The translations under genes and the position numbers were made by a program. Shown here piece by piece: positions 6,912-14,949 of a DNA stretch of 36,529 nt. A model generated the notes under the pieces. It did not search any database. It had not been told where the DNA came from and saw nothing but the letters and a program-made list of their open reading frames with translations. This stretch comes from Deltaproteobacteria bacterium (GTDB lineage Bacteria > Desulfobacterota > Desulfobulbia > Desulfobulbales > VMSU01). Location: contig JAJXUT010000015.1 of the NCBI GenBank assembly GCA_021782655.1, forward strand, positions 1 through 36,529, in the 5' to 3' direction. Position 1 is the first letter of the stretch. Every line of letters begins with the position of its first letter.

Positions 6912-8204
6912 TCCCTCCTCGATCTGGCGGCGGCACTGGCGGAGCTGGCGCTCCTTGATGTCTGCCATGTCCAGGTAATAGATGTCTTGAGGGAAGAGCA
7001 TCTCCGCCACCCCAGAGTCGAAGATGCGCTTGATCTCGTACTCGTCGTGGGAGATGTCCCGCTGGTAGATGTAGTTTAGGTAGGTCTTGTTGCTGTGGAT
7101 GATGAATTCCACCCGCATTCCGCCCATGCGGGCGAAGAACTTGAACATCGGGGTGAGCCTTGAGCTGCCGATGCCGCCATGATGGTGGCCGCCGGTCAGG
7201 GTGTCGGAGATCTCCTCGAGGGTCATGAAGGACTCGGCCCGCATGGCGCTTTGGGTCAGGTGGGTCAAGAAGAGCTTGACCTCGGCCACCGAGTCGAGCA
7301 CCGCCATCAGGCCCAGCTCGTCGTCCACCGCCACCGCCGGGTTCTCCTCGCCCTTGCGCAGGAGCTTCAAGACCTTGGCCTCGGGCGGCTTCTTCCTGAT
7401 CGAGACGTAGATGGGCACCTCCCGCCCGCCGGCCTGAAATCGGCGGCGCTTGATCAGGGTCAATTTCTGGCCGGGCCGCGGTTCGATGGCCCGGGCCTCG
7501 TCCGGGGAGATCACCCGCACCGACTGGCAGGCGAAGTCGTGGTGGTCGTGCTGGCTTAGCAGGTAGGCCAGCTCCAGCTCGCCGATCTTGCTCCTATGGC
7601 TCCAGACGTTGTCGTTTAAGAAGTTTAAGAAGTCGTAGAACTTGTCCTCGATGCCGGTCTCCCGTTCCCGCTGGTCGATGGAGCCGGCGAGTCCCATTAG
7701 AATCAGTTTGCGCTTGGCCTCGAAGCGGGCCTTTTTGTGGTAGCGGTCGTCGAAGATGATGAGCAGCAGATCGACCGGGCTTGAGATGGCGTCGATCTCG
7801 TTGGTCATCTCGATGTTGGCGGCGTAGGTGGCCATCACCTTGGCCTTTAAGTAGCGGATCACCCCGTCGGCGGTGCGGGAGTAGCCGTTGATGGCACTGA
7901 TGATCTCCCGCTCGCTGCCGTCTAGGCCGAACATGTTGCCCAGGAGGGCGGCGCAGCGGCGGTTGATCTCCTGGCTGCGGGCCCGGTCGTGGAGGAGTTG
8001 CCGCACCCCTTTGAAGCTCGTGACGTTTAGGAAGTCGAAGATCTGGCCCCGGATGGCCCGGAAGCGGGTGATAAGGCCCTCCTGGCGCATTCGGCGCACC
8101 AGTCCCCGGTTTTCGGCGGAGAATAGGCCCTCGTCGGGCGGGTGATGCAGGGTGGCGAAGGGCCCGGTTTGGTTTAAGAGGGGGAAGCTGAGTCGATTCT
8201 TCAT
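6909..8204 (-). CDS. Unrecognised 431-residue protein
   Basis: I do not recognise this family. It is soluble, rich in charged residues, with no signal peptide or membrane segment. The C-terminal half holds IRKKPPEAKVLKLLRKG, then VDDELGLMAVLDS, a His-rich loop GGHHHGGIGSSR, and MRVEFIIHSNKTYLNYIYQRD. The spacing of these blocks is faintly like RelA/SpoT synthetase domains (R-x-K...S...KL-RKG, D-x-x-G-x-R, E-x-Q-I), but the key residues are not all there, so this is only a hint. The start is the ATG at 8204 with AAGG upstream. A TTG at 8237 is possible. It follows the amidotransferase-like gene by 43 bases and is probably co-transcribed. Its stop codon is part of repeat copy 2. Confidence 0.7.
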   Translation of the reverse strand: MKNRLSFPLLNQTGPFATLHHPPDEGLFSAENRGLVRRMRQEGLITRFRAIRGQIFDFLNVTSFKGVRQLLHDRARSQEINRRCAALLGNMFGLDGSEREIISAINGYSRTADGVIRYLKAKVMATYAANIEMTNEIDAISSPVDLLLIIFDDRYHKKARFEAKRKLILMGLAGSIDQRERETGIEDKFYDFLNFLNDNVWSHRSKIGELELAYLLSQHDHHDFACQSVRVISPDEARAIEPRPGQKLTLIKRRRFQAGGREVPIYVSIRKKPPEAKVLKLLRKGEENPAVAVDDELGLMAVLDSVAEVKLFLTHLTQSAMRAESFMTLEEISDTLTGGHHHGGIGSSRLTPMFKFFARMGGMRVEFIIHSNKTYLNYIYQRDISHDEYEIKRIFDSGVAEMLFPQDIYYLDMADIKERQLRQCRRQIEEG

Positions 8205-8247
8205 GGCGGGCCTTGTGAGGCGGCAAGCGGGGCGCAACCCGCCGCGC

Positions 8248-8967
8248 TTAGCACAGCCCGACGAAGTTGCGGAGAAAATCCTCGAACTGGCGGCTCATCT
8301 TGTCGCTTAGCTTTTTGGCGGCCAGGATCAGTTCCGCAGGATTTAGGTACTTACCGTTTAAGGAATTAACCCATTTGCCGTCCCTTTGCCAGTAGTTTTC
8401 CACGTCGTGGGGCGAGGCGGCGTGATTTGAGAACTGGACGCCCAGGATGTGGGGCCGGCCGGGGATGGAGATGGCCTCGACCTGGCATTCCACCGAGGTG
8501 GCCAGCACCGCCAGGCTCTTGGGTAGCGGTTCCAGGATGGCCTGATCGTGCCACTTGAAGAGGGGCAGGGTGGCGGGCAGGCGTTTGAAGACGGGGTGTT
8601 CGCGTCCGGACTTGGTTAAGTGGCCCTCGACGAAGCCCAGGCTGGCGCAGTAGTTCCGGCCCAGCCGGGCGCCTTGGCTTTCGGCCAGCAGGTGATGGCC
8701 CAGGCCGATGCCGAGATAGGGGCGGTCGCGCTCGATGGACTGGTGGATCAACTCCCGCTCCTCGGCCCAGAAGGGCATGGCCTGCTGGTGCTCGTCTAAG
8801 CGTCCGCCGATGACGATCAGACCGTCGTAGTCGCCGGCCTCCGGCAGGGGCTGCCGCCAGACCCGCACCTGCTTGAGCTCTACCTTGAGGTGCCTTGCCG
8901 CCTGGTGGAGATAGATTCCCGGCCCGTTCCAGGAGGTGTGTTGCAAGACGATGAATCGTTTGCTCAT
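8248..8967 (-). CDS. Class I glutamine amidotransferase-like protein lacking the catalytic triad
   Basis: A 239-residue protein with the GMP-synthase/GATase1 fold: LIVIGGRLDEHQ near 50-61, then PYLGIGLGHHLLAES (83-97), then ILGVQF (174-179). In active enzymes the second block reads G-I-C-L-G-H and the third continues H-P-E. Here the nucleophilic Cys is Gly (G88, codon GGC) and the catalytic His/Glu positions are S180 and H182. All three catalytic residues are therefore lost while the surrounding fold motifs remain. This points to a maintained pseudoenzyme, perhaps a binding or regulatory subunit. It is the first gene of a pair with the unrecognised 431-residue protein. Start ATG at 8967. Confidence 0.82.
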   Translation of the reverse strand: MSKRFIVLQHTSWNGPGIYLHQAARHLKVELKQVRVWRQPLPEAGDYDGLIVIGGRLDEHQQAMPFWAEERELIHQSIERDRPYLGIGLGHHLLAESQGARLGRNYCASLGFVEGHLTKSGREHPVFKRLPATLPLFKWHDQAILEPLPKSLAVLATSVECQVEAISIPGRPHILGVQFSNHAASPHDVENYWQRDGKWVNSLNGKYLNPAELILAAKKLSDKMSRQFEDFLRNFVGLC

Positions 8968-8977
8968 GGGGCGTGGG

Positions 8978-9011
8978 GGGCGGAGACCGCTAAACTGGCC
9001 GGTCTCCGCCC
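8978..9011. terminator. GC-rich hairpin between torF-like gene and amidotransferase-like gene
   Basis: GGGCGGAGACC (8978-8988) and GGTCTCCGCCC (9001-9011) form an exact 11-bp stem with a 12-base loop. There is no T-run after it on either strand, so it is a likely but not classical transcript end for the minus-strand nitrogen operon. Confidence 0.55.
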
Positions 9012-9029
9012 GTCCTCGTGCTTGCTTGG

Positions 9030-9839
9030 TTAAAAGGCCAGGGCGACGGTGATCCCGCCGTAAACGAAATCGCTGTTGCCGGTGAAGCTTTTGGATTTGA
9101 TCAGGTCCCGGGCGTCGCTGGTCAGCGGGAAAGAGTAGTTCAGACTCGGGGTAACGGTGATATATTTGTTTACCGGATAGGCCACCGAGGCCGAGAGCAG
9201 CCCGTCGTGGAAGCCGCGGCAGGGCTTGCTGGGGTCGCTGACCCGGGCGTAGGAACTGGCGTCATCTGCCCGCAGATAACCGATCTGGGCACCCAGGCTT
9301 AAGCCGATCTCCTTGGTTATCGGCAGGGTCTGGGAGACGCCCAGGGTGGCGTACCAGCCGGGGAGGTTGTCGATGTCCCGGTACACGGTCAGGGTGGGGG
9401 CGAGCAGGGTCTTCAAGGCCGCCTTGGCGAACAATTCCTGGGTGTCCGGCACGTCGGCGCCGCCGTAGGGTGGGGCGGCCAGGCCGTAGTAGATGTAGCC
9501 GCCGGTCAGCCCCACCGGGCCCATGGTCCAGTCATAGGCCAGGGTGAGGTCGGTCTCGGTCCAGGCGCTGGTGGTGGAGACGCTGGGGTCGGCGGAGTAA
9601 TACTTGGTATCCTCGTTGCCCCAGAGGTTGGCGGAGAAGCCCTGATAGCCCACGGTCATCGAGGGCTCGATCACCAGGCTGTCACGGCTGTTCTCAAAGC
9701 CGCGCCAGACGTACTTGCTCATGGCGCTGACTGCAAGGCTGGCGGTGGGTTTGTCCTCCTCGGCCCGGGCCGGGCTGGCCAGTTGCAGGAGGCAGAGGCT
9801 GCCCAGGATCACGGTGGAGATCTTTCTTGTTGTTTTCAT
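9030..9839 (-). CDS. TorF-family putative porin (TIGR02001-like outer-membrane beta-barrel)
   Basis: A 269-residue secreted protein. The signal peptide is residues 1-25, with cleavage after PARA. The mature part begins with the family signature SKYVWRG followed by a run of alternating aromatic/polar beta-strands and ends in the outer-membrane-type terminal strand VALAF. The start is the ATG at 9839 with GGAG upstream, and the ATG-less longer form is rejected. It lies 69 bases downstream of amt in the same direction, so it is probably the third gene of the sigma54-driven nitrogen operon. Its role may be passage of ammonium or another small solute through the outer membrane (inference from position). 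Confidence 0.82.
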   Translation of the reverse strand: MKTTRKISTVILGSLCLLQLASPARAEEDKPTASLAVSAMSKYVWRGFENSRDSLVIEPSMTVGYQGFSANLWGNEDTKYYSADPSVSTTSAWTETDLTLAYDWTMGPVGLTGGYIYYGLAAPPYGGADVPDTQELFAKAALKTLLAPTLTVYRDIDNLPGWYATLGVSQTLPITKEIGLSLGAQIGYLRADDASSYARVSDPSKPCRGFHDGLLSASVAYPVNKYITVTPSLNYSFPLTSDARDLIKSKSFTGNSDFVYGGITVALAF

Positions 9840-9873
9840 GCGCTTGCTCCGTTGTTCCAAGTTGATGAAGTTG

Positions 9874-9899
9874 ACCAGGACGGCATAAGCCGCCCTGGT
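9874..9899. other. Hairpin between amt and the torF-like gene
   Basis: ACCAGGACGG and CCGCCCTGGT pair with one mismatch around a 6-base loop. A short TTTT follows on the plus strand only, so it is not a terminator for the minus-strand operon. It may stabilise or attenuate the glnK-amt message ahead of the third gene. Confidence 0.4.
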
Positions 9900-9908
9900 T
9901 TTGGTTGC

Positions 9909-11474
9909 TTAAAGGTGAGTCTTGTTGGTGTGAAACTCGGGATAGGCGGTTACTGCGACCTCGTAGTTGTCTAAGCCCTCCAGCTCAATCTCCCTAGGCA
10001 CCCGGAGCGGGATGATCTTGTCTAGCACCTTGAAGAAGACGTACATGGTGACAAAGACGAAGACGATATTGGTCACCGTGCCGATCAGTTGGGCGATGAA
10101 CTGGCCGCTGTCACCGTAGAACAAGCCCTTGACGGTGCCCTTTACCCCGTTGAAGGCGTCTCCGTAAGTGCCGTCGGCAAAAAGACCCAGCGATAACACC
10201 CCCCAGGCGCCGTTCACGGCATGGACAGATACCGCGCCCACCGGATCGTCAATCTTCATGACCCGCTCGACGAAGAAGACACTCACGCAGCACAGCAGCC
10301 CGGCGACCATCCCGATCACCACCGCCGCGACAGAGTTGACAAAGGCGCAGGGGGCGGTGATGGCCACCAGTCCCGCCAACAGGCCGTTGGCGCTCATGGT
10401 CAGGTCTGGTTTTTCGTACTTGATCCACATGTAGATCATCGCCGCCATGCCGCCAGCGGCCGAGGCCAGCATGGTGTTGGTGGCGATCACCCCGATCCGC
10501 AGGTCGGCGGCGGCCAGGGAGGAACCGGTGTTGAATCCGAACCAGCCAAAGGCCAGCACCAGGGCGCCGGTAATCGCCATGGGGATGTGATGGCCAGGGA
10601 TCGGGTTGGGAGAGCCATCCTTGTTGAATTTGCCTATTCTGGGCCCCAGCACCATCGCCCCGGCCAGGGCCGCCACCCCGCCCGTCATGTGCACCACGGA
10701 AGAGCCGGCGAAATCCACATGGCCGTGACCAAGACCGAAATTAGCGCCCAACTGCGAGAGCCAGCCGCCTCCCCATACCCAATTGGCGTACAGGGGATAG
10801 GTGAGGCCCGCCATCATGAAGCCATACACCACAAAGGCGGAGAACCGGAAACGTTCGGCCATGGCCCCGGTGGGGATGGTGGCCGCCGTGTCCATGAACA
10901 CCATCTGAAACAGGAAGATGGCGAAGACGACGCTGTCGTAGGTGTTGCCGGACAAGAAAAAGCCCTTGGTGCCAAACAGACCGAAATCCTTGCCCAAGAA
11001 CTTGATCGCGAATTCACCGTTAAGCACCCCGCCGCCGCCCAGGGTCGGCAGGCTGCCCACGCCCCCCATGTGGATGGCGAACCCGCAGGCCCAATAGGCG
11101 AGCAGGCCGATACAGTAGATCATGATGTTCATGGCCATGGTGTGGTTGGCATTTTTGGCCCGGCAGAGGCCGGTCTCGACCAGGGCGAAGCCGGTCTGCA
11201 TGAACATGACCAGGAAGCCGCAGAGCAGGGTCCAGGCCATGTTTAAGGCAACCTTGTTGTGCCCCACCACGTCCGCGAGCTTGGCCGCCAGCGGTTCATT
11301 CGCCGCCATGTTTTTCAAGTCGTCGGCGGTGGGTGCCCCGGCGCTGGCGCCCACCACGTCCGCCGCCACCCCGGTATTCAGGCCGGCGGGGTCGCCAACC
11401 GGTTCCGCAGCCATTACGGAGGAGCCGTACCAGCAGAAAATAATCGTCATAAGGATCAGGAGATGTTTTTTCAT
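9909..11474 (-). CDS. amt: Ammonium transporter, Amt/MEP/Rh family
   Basis: An inner-membrane ammonium channel of 521 residues. A signal peptide (1-22, ending MAA) and a linker of about 50 residues precede the core, which starts at MAWTLLCGFLVMFMQTGFALVETGL. Family motifs are present: FMDTAATIPTGAMAER, the central GSSVVHMTGG and FGWFGFNTGS, and the second His region SVHAVNGAWG. The two pore His (HMTGG and SVHA) are conserved. The start is the ATG at 11474 with GAGAGG upstream. Longer in-frame readings run through glnK and are artefacts. It follows glnK by 37 bases, the classical pairing in which GlnK plugs the channel when nitrogen is ample. Confidence 0.95.
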   Translation of the reverse strand: MKKHLLILMTIIFCWYGSSVMAAEPVGDPAGLNTGVAADVVGASAGAPTADDLKNMAANEPLAAKLADVVGHNKVALNMAWTLLCGFLVMFMQTGFALVETGLCRAKNANHTMAMNIMIYCIGLLAYWACGFAIHMGGVGSLPTLGGGGVLNGEFAIKFLGKDFGLFGTKGFFLSGNTYDSVVFAIFLFQMVFMDTAATIPTGAMAERFRFSAFVVYGFMMAGLTYPLYANWVWGGGWLSQLGANFGLGHGHVDFAGSSVVHMTGGVAALAGAMVLGPRIGKFNKDGSPNPIPGHHIPMAITGALVLAFGWFGFNTGSSLAAADLRIGVIATNTMLASAAGGMAAMIYMWIKYEKPDLTMSANGLLAGLVAITAPCAFVNSVAAVVIGMVAGLLCCVSVFFVERVMKIDDPVGAVSVHAVNGAWGVLSLGLFADGTYGDAFNGVKGTVKGLFYGDSGQFIAQLIGTVTNIVFVFVTMYVFFKVLDKIIPLRVPREIELEGLDNYEVAVTAYPEFHTNKTHL

Positions 11475-11511
11475 TGTTGTCCTCTCACCATTGCGGTGGT
11501 CTTGATTTTGG

Positions 11512-11910
<399 letters not shown>

Positions 11911-11952
11911 TCATGGCCAAGATGTAGTGGCGCCGATTCGTTTTTTATTAAA

Positions 11953-11969
11953 AGCACCAAATGTGCCAA
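11953..11969 (-). promoter_or_regulatory. Sigma54 (-24/-12) promoter of glnK-amt-torF
   Basis: On the minus strand TTGGCACATTTGGTGCT matches the RpoN consensus. The -24 GG (11967-11966) and -12 GC (11955-11954) are separated by exactly 10 bases. The predicted transcript start is about 11942, leaving a leader of about 90 bases. The -24 element is half of the palindrome TGCCAATTGGCA (11964-11975). Confidence 0.88.
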
Positions 11970-11970
11970 T

Positions 11971-12206
11971 TGGCATAATTTTGAAATATAAGATTATATC
12001 TTATTGTAATTAAATAAAAATAAAATCAACACCAACACTGAACCAGGCTTTAATTTGTTGGGATTAAGTTACTTTTTTGTAAAATGTAAATTTTTTCTAA
12101 AACGATTATGTGACAAGAAGGGAAGTTGTGGACGGGGTGGGAGTGGTAGCGGGGGAGGAGAAGAGGGAGAAGGCGACCTGGTTGGCCAGCCCGGGGAGGG
12201 ATGTCT
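11971..12206. other. AT-rich intergenic region upstream of the glnK promoter
   Basis: No gene is seen here. Bases 11975-12115 are strikingly AT-rich against the GC-rich background and hold runs of A/T suited to DNA bending (for example by IHF), as is common between an NtrC-type enhancer and a sigma54 promoter. ATAAGAT-TAT-ATCTTAT (11988-12004) is a perfect inverted repeat. I see no clear NtrC-type TGCACC-N5-GGTGCA site and no clear terminator for the upstream NRAMP-like gene. Confidence 0.55.
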
Positions 12207-13433
12207 TTAGGTGAAAGAGGTGGCGACCAGGGCCAGGGTCAGGGCCGCCATGATGATCACCGTGGCCCAGGCGATGAGGTTGTAGGTCTTGGAGTTGACG
12301 AACTCGCCCATCAGCGAGGCGTCGTTGACCAGGAGCAGCATGAAGATGAGCACAAAGGGCAGCATTACCCCGTTGACCACCTGGGAGAGGAGCATGATGG
12401 TGATCAGGGGGGCGTTGGGGATTAAGATGATCAGGGCCCCGACCACGATCAGCCCGGTGTAGAGCCACATGAACTGGGGCGCTGACTTGAAGTCGTGGTC
12501 GATGCCCGACTCCCAGCCCATGCCCTCGCAGACGTAGTAGGCGGTGGCGAGCGGCAGGATGGAGGCGGCGAATAGGGAGGCGTTGGCCAGGCCGAGGGCG
12601 AAGAGCACCGAGGCGTACTTGCCGGCTAAGGGCTCCAGGGCCTTGGCGGCGTCGGCGGCGTCGTTGATCTTGATCCCGTGGGCGAAGAGGGTGGCCCCGC
12701 AGGCGACGATGATGAAGAAGGCCACCACGTCGGTCATGAAGCAGCCCACCACCACGTCCCAGCGGGAGGCGGCGTACTGTTCCACCTTGATCTTCTTCTC
12801 CACCACCGCCGATTGCAGGTAGAACTGCATCCAGGGGGCGATGGTGGTGCCGACCACCCCGATGAGCATCATCAAATAAGGGGGGTTGGCGCTGAAGCTG
12901 GGCTTGACCGTCTCAAGCAGCACCTGGCCCCAGGGCGGGGCGGCCATGAACGAGGAGATGATGTAGGTGACGAAGATAGCGCAGGAAAACAGGAACACCT
13001 TCTCCACCAACCGGTAGGTGCCCTTGACCACCAGCCACCAGACCAGGAAGGCGCCTACCGGCACCGCGATATACTTGCTGACCCCGAAGATCTCCAGGCT
13101 GGCGGCCCAGCCGGCGAACTCGGAGACGGTGTTGCCCAGGTCGGCGACCAGCAGGCTCAGCATCAGGTAGAAGGTGATCCTGACCCCGAAGCGCTCCCGG
13201 ATCAGGTCGGCCAAGGTCTTGCCGGTCACCGCCCCCATCCGGGCCACTATCTCCTGCACCACCACCAGGGCCACGGTGATGGGGATGAGCGTCCAGAGCA
13301 GAGAGTAGCCGAACTGGGCCCCGGCCACCGAGTAGGTGGTGATGCCGCCCGCGTCGTTATCGACGTTGGCGGTGATGATGCCTGGCCCCACCACTGCCAG
13401 GAAGGTCAGAATATCTTTCTTGGTTAGCTTCAT
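12207..13433 (-). CDS. NRAMP-related divalent metal transporter with altered metal site (NRMT-like)
   Basis: A polytopic inner-membrane protein of 408 residues with the SLC11/NRAMP fold. It starts GPGIITANV and continues with VAGAQFGYSLLW, matching TM1 and the following loop of MntH. The metal site differs: the usual D-P-G-N of TM1 reads D27-A-G-G30, and the TM6 M-P-H reads A199-P-W. The Met that favours transition metals and the Asn ligand are therefore both lost, a pattern like the NRAMP-related magnesium transporters (NRMT). Its upstream partner, 10 bases away, is a soluble Mg-sensor-like protein, which supports Mg2+ as cargo. The two genes form one operon. The assignment of Mg2+ is inference. 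Confidence 0.85.
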   Translation of the reverse strand: MKLTKKDILTFLAVVGPGIITANVDNDAGGITTYSVAGAQFGYSLLWTLIPITVALVVVQEIVARMGAVTGKTLADLIRERFGVRITFYLMLSLLVADLGNTVSEFAGWAASLEIFGVSKYIAVPVGAFLVWWLVVKGTYRLVEKVFLFSCAIFVTYIISSFMAAPPWGQVLLETVKPSFSANPPYLMMLIGVVGTTIAPWMQFYLQSAVVEKKIKVEQYAASRWDVVVGCFMTDVVAFFIIVACGATLFAHGIKINDAADAAKALEPLAGKYASVLFALGLANASLFAASILPLATAYYVCEGMGWESGIDHDFKSAPQFMWLYTGLIVVGALIILIPNAPLITIMLLSQVVNGVMLPFVLIFMLLLVNDASLMGEFVNSKTYNLIAWATVIIMAALTLALVATSFT

Positions 13434-13443
13434 GGCGCGAGGG

Positions 13444-14685
13444 TCAACGTTTGCGTTTCAAGGCGTAGGGTAAAAACATCTCGACCACGTCGTCGATGGT
13501 CACCACCCCGGCCATCTTGCCGTCTTGGTCGATGATGGGGGCCGCGATTAGGTCGTACTTGGCGAGCAGGGCCAGGGCCTCCTCCGGCGGGTCGGTGATC
13601 TCCAGGGTCTTCAACTGCTGGGTCATCACCTCCACCACTGGCAGGGCTGGGTCGTTGATCAGCAGGTTGCGCAGCGACATCACCCCGATCAGATGGCCGT
13701 CGTGGTCGAGCACGTAAACGTAGAAGATGGCCTCGACCTCGGCGGCCTGGCGTTTCAGCTCCATAAAGGCCTCACCCACCGTGCTCAGTGGCGAGACGGC
13801 GATGAAATCGCTGTTCATCAGGGCGCCGGCGGTGTCCTCCTTGTGTTCCATCAGCTCCTGGATCTCGCTTGCCTCCTGGTGGTCCAAGAGCCCGAGCAAC
13901 TCCTGGGCCTGTTCCTCGGGCAGGTCGGCCAGCACGTCCGCCGCCTCGTCGGGCTGCATCTCTTCCAGGATCTCGGAGGCGTGTTCGACGTCCAACTGGC
14001 TGATGACCTGGGTGCGGGTCTCCGCGTCCAGCTCGTGGATCGCCTCGCCAGCCACCTCGTGATCCAGGTGTTTGATGATCCCCTCGATGGAGTCCCGGTG
14101 CAGGTTGGAGATGATCTCGGCCAGGTCCGAGGGGTGCATGTCGGCGAGCTGGTCGCGGGCCATCGACAGGGTGAGGCCCGAGGCATTGATGCCCAGGGGG
14201 TTGACGAACTGCCAGCCGATCTCGCGTTTGGGGAGGTTTTTCTGGAAGAGCGACCACAGCCGTTCGTAGCCTAAGCGGCGCAGAAGCCCCCGGAAGCCGA
14301 TGTCCACCGAGAACAGGCAGAGCCGCTCCTCGTGGGGGGTGAGTTTTAAATCGTTGACCCGCACCACCTTGGCGCCGTTGACATCCACGATCTGCCGGTC
14401 GAGCAGGTGGCGCCGGACGAGGATGGTGCCCGGCGGGGGGCCGTTCGTCAGGTTATCGTCCAGTCCCCCGGAGACCGAGATCACCCGAGGGTTGAAGACC
14501 ACCATCCGCTCCCAGGGGATGAAAACCACCCGCCTGCCGTCCTTGAGCAGCAGGCCGGTGACCACCGGCAGCACCTCGCCTGGGGCCACTGCCACGTCCA
14601 GGAGCCGGCCCAGCACCTGGCCGGCGAGGTCGATGATCGGCTGATCGAGCACCGAGCTGATGTAGAGTTCCGTGGCCCCACGCAT
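13444..14685 (-). CDS. PRC-barrel + MgtE N-domain + CBS pair protein without membrane domain
   Basis: A 413-residue soluble protein. PRC-barrel-like segments lie at about 8-70 and 85-115, the MgtE N-domain (helical superhelix with repeats such as LHPSDLAEII, LDAETRTQVI, LDVEHASEIL, MQPDEAADVL) at about 170-285, and two CBS domains at about 285-405. It ends at LPYALKRKR, so the five-helix Mg channel of true MgtE is absent. In MgtE this cytosolic module binds Mg2+ and closes the pore. Here it is followed after 10 bases by an NRAMP-like transporter, so it may gate that protein instead. The start is the ATG at 14685 with GGGAG upstream. Confidence 0.88.
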   Translation of the reverse strand: MRGATELYISSVLDQPIIDLAGQVLGRLLDVAVAPGEVLPVVTGLLLKDGRRVVFIPWERMVVFNPRVISVSGGLDDNLTNGPPPGTILVRRHLLDRQIVDVNGAKVVRVNDLKLTPHEERLCLFSVDIGFRGLLRRLGYERLWSLFQKNLPKREIGWQFVNPLGINASGLTLSMARDQLADMHPSDLAEIISNLHRDSIEGIIKHLDHEVAGEAIHELDAETRTQVISQLDVEHASEILEEMQPDEAADVLADLPEEQAQELLGLLDHQEASEIQELMEHKEDTAGALMNSDFIAVSPLSTVGEAFMELKRQAAEVEAIFYVYVLDHDGHLIGVMSLRNLLINDPALPVVEVMTQQLKTLEITDPPEEALALLAKYDLIAAPIIDQDGKMAGVVTIDDVVEMFLPYALKRKR

Positions 14686-14802
14686 GTGGCGTCTCCCAAG
14701 AGGCGGATGGCGGGCGTCCGTGAGTTCGCCGGGGCGAAATGGCGGCGGGCGCTATCCGGGTGCAAAGGTAAAAAATAGGGGGTCGTTACGGAGGAGACCG
14801 CT

Positions 14803-14949
14803 TTGAACCCCAGTGTATGGCCACGCTCGCATCCAGAGCGTCAGCCATCACCGGGAAGCGGGAGGGTGGGGCTTAGGGCTGGAGGCGGGCGGCAATATGT
14901 CGGCTGCTACTGTGACTGTCCGAACTGCTACTGTGACTGTCCATGCTGA
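14803..14949 (+). CDS. Candidate 48-residue peptide with Cys-rich tandem tail
   Basis: A short open frame with a TTG start at 14803 preceded by ACGGAGGAG at a 6-base spacing, a good Shine-Dalgarno. The first 34 residues are Pro/Gly/Arg/Ser-rich. The last 14 read CYCDCPNCYCDCPC, two copies of CYCDCP with seven Cys in total, and then TGA. The tail is encoded by two exact 18-bp direct repeats. There is no homology I recognise and no signal peptide. It could be a metal- or cluster-binding peptide or a precursor peptide, or the repeat could be non-coding and the frame accidental. Neighbours are the MgtE-like gene (opposite strand) and a FliA-controlled gene (opposite strand). Confidence 0.35.
   Translation: MNPSVWPRSHPERQPSPGSGRVGLRAGGGRQYVGCYCDCPNCYCDCPC
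14904..14942. repeat. Tandem 18-bp direct repeat, 21-bp period
   Basis: CTGCTACTGTGACTGTCC occurs exactly at 14904-14921 and 14925-14942 with three bases between. It either encodes the Cys-rich tail described at 14803-14949 or serves as a paired protein-binding site. Confidence 0.8.

Noticed and set aside
9874-9899. Hairpin after amt as the operon terminator
   Set aside because: The T-run is on the wrong strand for the minus-strand operon, and the next gene follows closely, so read-through is more likely.
14686-14802. Possible Mg2+ riboswitch upstream of the MgtE-like gene
   Set aside because: I could not find M-box or ykoY-type conserved cores in the minus-strand leader. A covariance-model search would settle it.
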